From contig CABYTP010000006.1 in the NCBI GenBank assembly GCA_902521955.1, forward strand, positions 1 through 49,706: 49,706 nucleotides of DNA, read 5' to 3'. The position numbers and the translations under genes are program-made. Positions 48,402 through 49,706 of this stretch are shown here, piece after piece; position 1 is the first letter of the stretch; each line of letters opens with the position of its first letter. A model generated the notes under the pieces. It was not told where the DNA came from. It worked only from the letters and a program-made list of their open reading frames with translations, and searched no databases. The DNA comes from an uncultured Candidatus Actinomarina sp. Lineage in GTDB: Bacteria > Actinomycetota > Acidimicrobiia > Actinomarinales > Actinomarinaceae.

Positions 48402-48534
48402 CAAAGGTTTTTTTAGAAATGAACATGTTAAATATATTTAAAAACTACAAAACTTAAAAATAGTCATGAAATTATTAATAATTTCAAGAAAGTATATATT
48501 TTAGGTTAATTTATTTGTGTGAAATAATAAGTAA

Positions 48535-49200
48535 ATGTTTATAAGATTCTTTTTCATTATTTTTATATTTATTAATTGTAGTAATACAGTTAGTTCAGAT
48601 ATCACTTCAAATATAGATGTAGATAATGGCGAAATAGGTACTTCGTCCTTAGAGAGTACCTCTACTACTATATTTTTTTCTTCTCCTTCATCAACAATTT
48701 TAAAGTTATTACCAATTATTACAACTACAACTACGACGGTACCTCAGACAACTACAACTACGACAGTACCTCAGACAACTACAACTACAACTACGACAGT
48801 ACCTCAGACAACTACAACTACAACTACGACGGTACCTCAGACAACTACAACTACGACGGTACCTCAGACAACTACGAGTATTGGGGTTACTGTTGCAAAT
48901 AATGGATTTAGCACTAACGTATATTTTTTAAATGGAAACCAGGATGCAACAATAAATGTAACTGAAGGTAATAAATATCGATTTGATTTAAGTGATAGCA
49001 GTAATTCTGGACACCCTTTGAGATTTTCAACAACTCAAAACGGTAGTGAGTATAGTTCTAATGTTATAGCAAATGGAATTGCTGGAACTCCTGGAGCATA
49101 CGTAGAAATTGAGATTACCTCGAGTACTCCTAACCGTCTTTATCTATATTGTATTAACCACTTTGGTATGGGCGGTGACACAGTAATTTTGACTCCTTAA
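48535..49200 (+). CDS. secreted/lipoprotein with Thr-rich repeat stalk and cupredoxin-like C-terminal domain
   Basis: signal FFIIFIFINCSN; (VPQTTTTTT)n; C-terminal ...NSGHPLRFST...LYLYCINHFGMGGDTVIL Cu-site-like. Confidence 0.75.
   Translation: MFIRFFFIIFIFINCSNTVSSDITSNIDVDNGEIGTSSLESTSTTIFFSSPSSTILKLLPIITTTTTTVPQTTTTTTVPQTTTTTTTTVPQTTTTTTTTVPQTTTTTTVPQTTTSIGVTVANNGFSTNVYFLNGNQDATINVTEGNKYRFDLSDSSNSGHPLRFSTTQNGSEYSSNVIANGIAGTPGAYVEIEITSSTPNRLYLYCINHFGMGGDTVILTP
48720..48878 (+). repeat. in-frame minisatellite encoding VPQ(T)6-8 (about 5 units)
   Basis: Repeated acaactacaactacgac(g/a)gtacctcag units. Confidence 0.9.
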
Positions 49201-49295
49201 GTTTAATTCAAACGCGGTTTTTGAAAACTATCGAATAAGAGTGTTAAGAATAAAATAAAAAACATAATTAATTTTATTTTGATACCATAAGACAT

Positions 49296-49622
49296 ATGAG
49301 TAATGCAGAAGAGTTAGCAAAATATAAAAAACTATTAGATGATCGTGTAATTACACAAGAAGATTTTGATAAAAAGAAAGAACAACTTTTAAATAGTAAT
49401 GAATTAACAGGACTAACAACTGACAATACATGGCTTGTTACATTGCTGTTATGCTTATTTGTTGGCGTCCTTGGTATTCATAGATTTTATGTAGGTAAAA
49501 CAGGCACTGGCATTTTACATTTATTAACTTTCGGATTCTTTGGAATATGGACTCTTATTGATTTGATAATGATTGTTATGGGTAAATTTACTGATAAAGA
49601 AGGCAAATTCATTTCTAGGTAA
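49296..49622 (+). CDS. SHOCT + TM2 domain protein
   Basis: [27 protein letters not shown] (SHOCT); [40 protein letters not shown] (TM2). Confidence 0.9.
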   Translation: MSNAEELAKYKKLLDDRVITQEDFDKKKEQLLNSNELTGLTTDNTWLVTLLLCLFVGVLGIHRFYVGKTGTGILHLLTFGFFGIWTLIDLIMIVMGKFTDKEGKFISR

Positions 49623-49668
49623 ATTGAAATTAAACTAACAATAATCACACAAATTTTAGAATAATCTT

Positions 49669-49706
49669 ATGAAAAAACTTTTTATATTTCTTTTATTATT
49701 TAGTTT
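49669..49706 (+). CDS. start of a secreted protein (truncated by window end)
   Basis: ATG AAA AAA CTT TTT ... hydrophobic signal-like MKKLFIFLLLFS. Confidence 0.4.
   Translation, partial: MKKLFIFLLLFS

Noticed and set aside
48720-48878. Short tandem repeats considered as a CRISPR array
   Set aside because: Units are contiguous, in frame and code for VPQ(T)n; no spacers.
1-49706. Looked for integrases, transposases, toxin-antitoxin pairs and restriction/phage-defence genes
   Set aside because: None recognised; genes are mostly tightly packed housekeeping and metabolic functions.

Overview
The window is a compact, low-GC chromosomal segment from what is probably a marine free-living actinomycete-like bacterium. 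That taxon is inferred from F420-type enzymes, the Gram-positive SOS box and the lexA/LysM/nrdR synteny. Most of it is housekeeping: dapA/B/F, ftsK, cinA, recA, miaB/A, lexA, nrdR, dut, panB, typA, tRNAs, redox enzymes and transporters. The strongest unusual signals are: (1) a TlpA/thioredoxin-like gene (21047-21502, minus) whose only in-frame stop is a TGA at the first Cys of the CxxC motif, followed at the right distance by a SECIS-like hairpin, so a candidate selenoprotein that the ORF track splits in two; (2) a divergent umuD / umuC cassette with a near-perfect palindromic operator unlike the recA/lexA SOS box, and with umuC apparently co-transcribed with a protein resembling the HMUDK helical / DNA base hypermodification (aGPT-PPlase) family; (3) a phnD'-'phnC deletion scar in a phosphonate ABC transporter operon; (4) a lexA-LysM(ChiZ/DivS/YneA-like)-nrdR SOS locus sharing a 28-nt operator/promoter block with recA; (5) tRNA relics and non-canonical features, including a tRNA-Val(UAC) lacking a normal 5' half, a tRNA-Val(GAC) with C33, and a dUTPase with no ATG/GTG/TTG start. 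No CRISPR array, integrase or transposase was seen. All family assignments are from reading the sequence; no searches were run.
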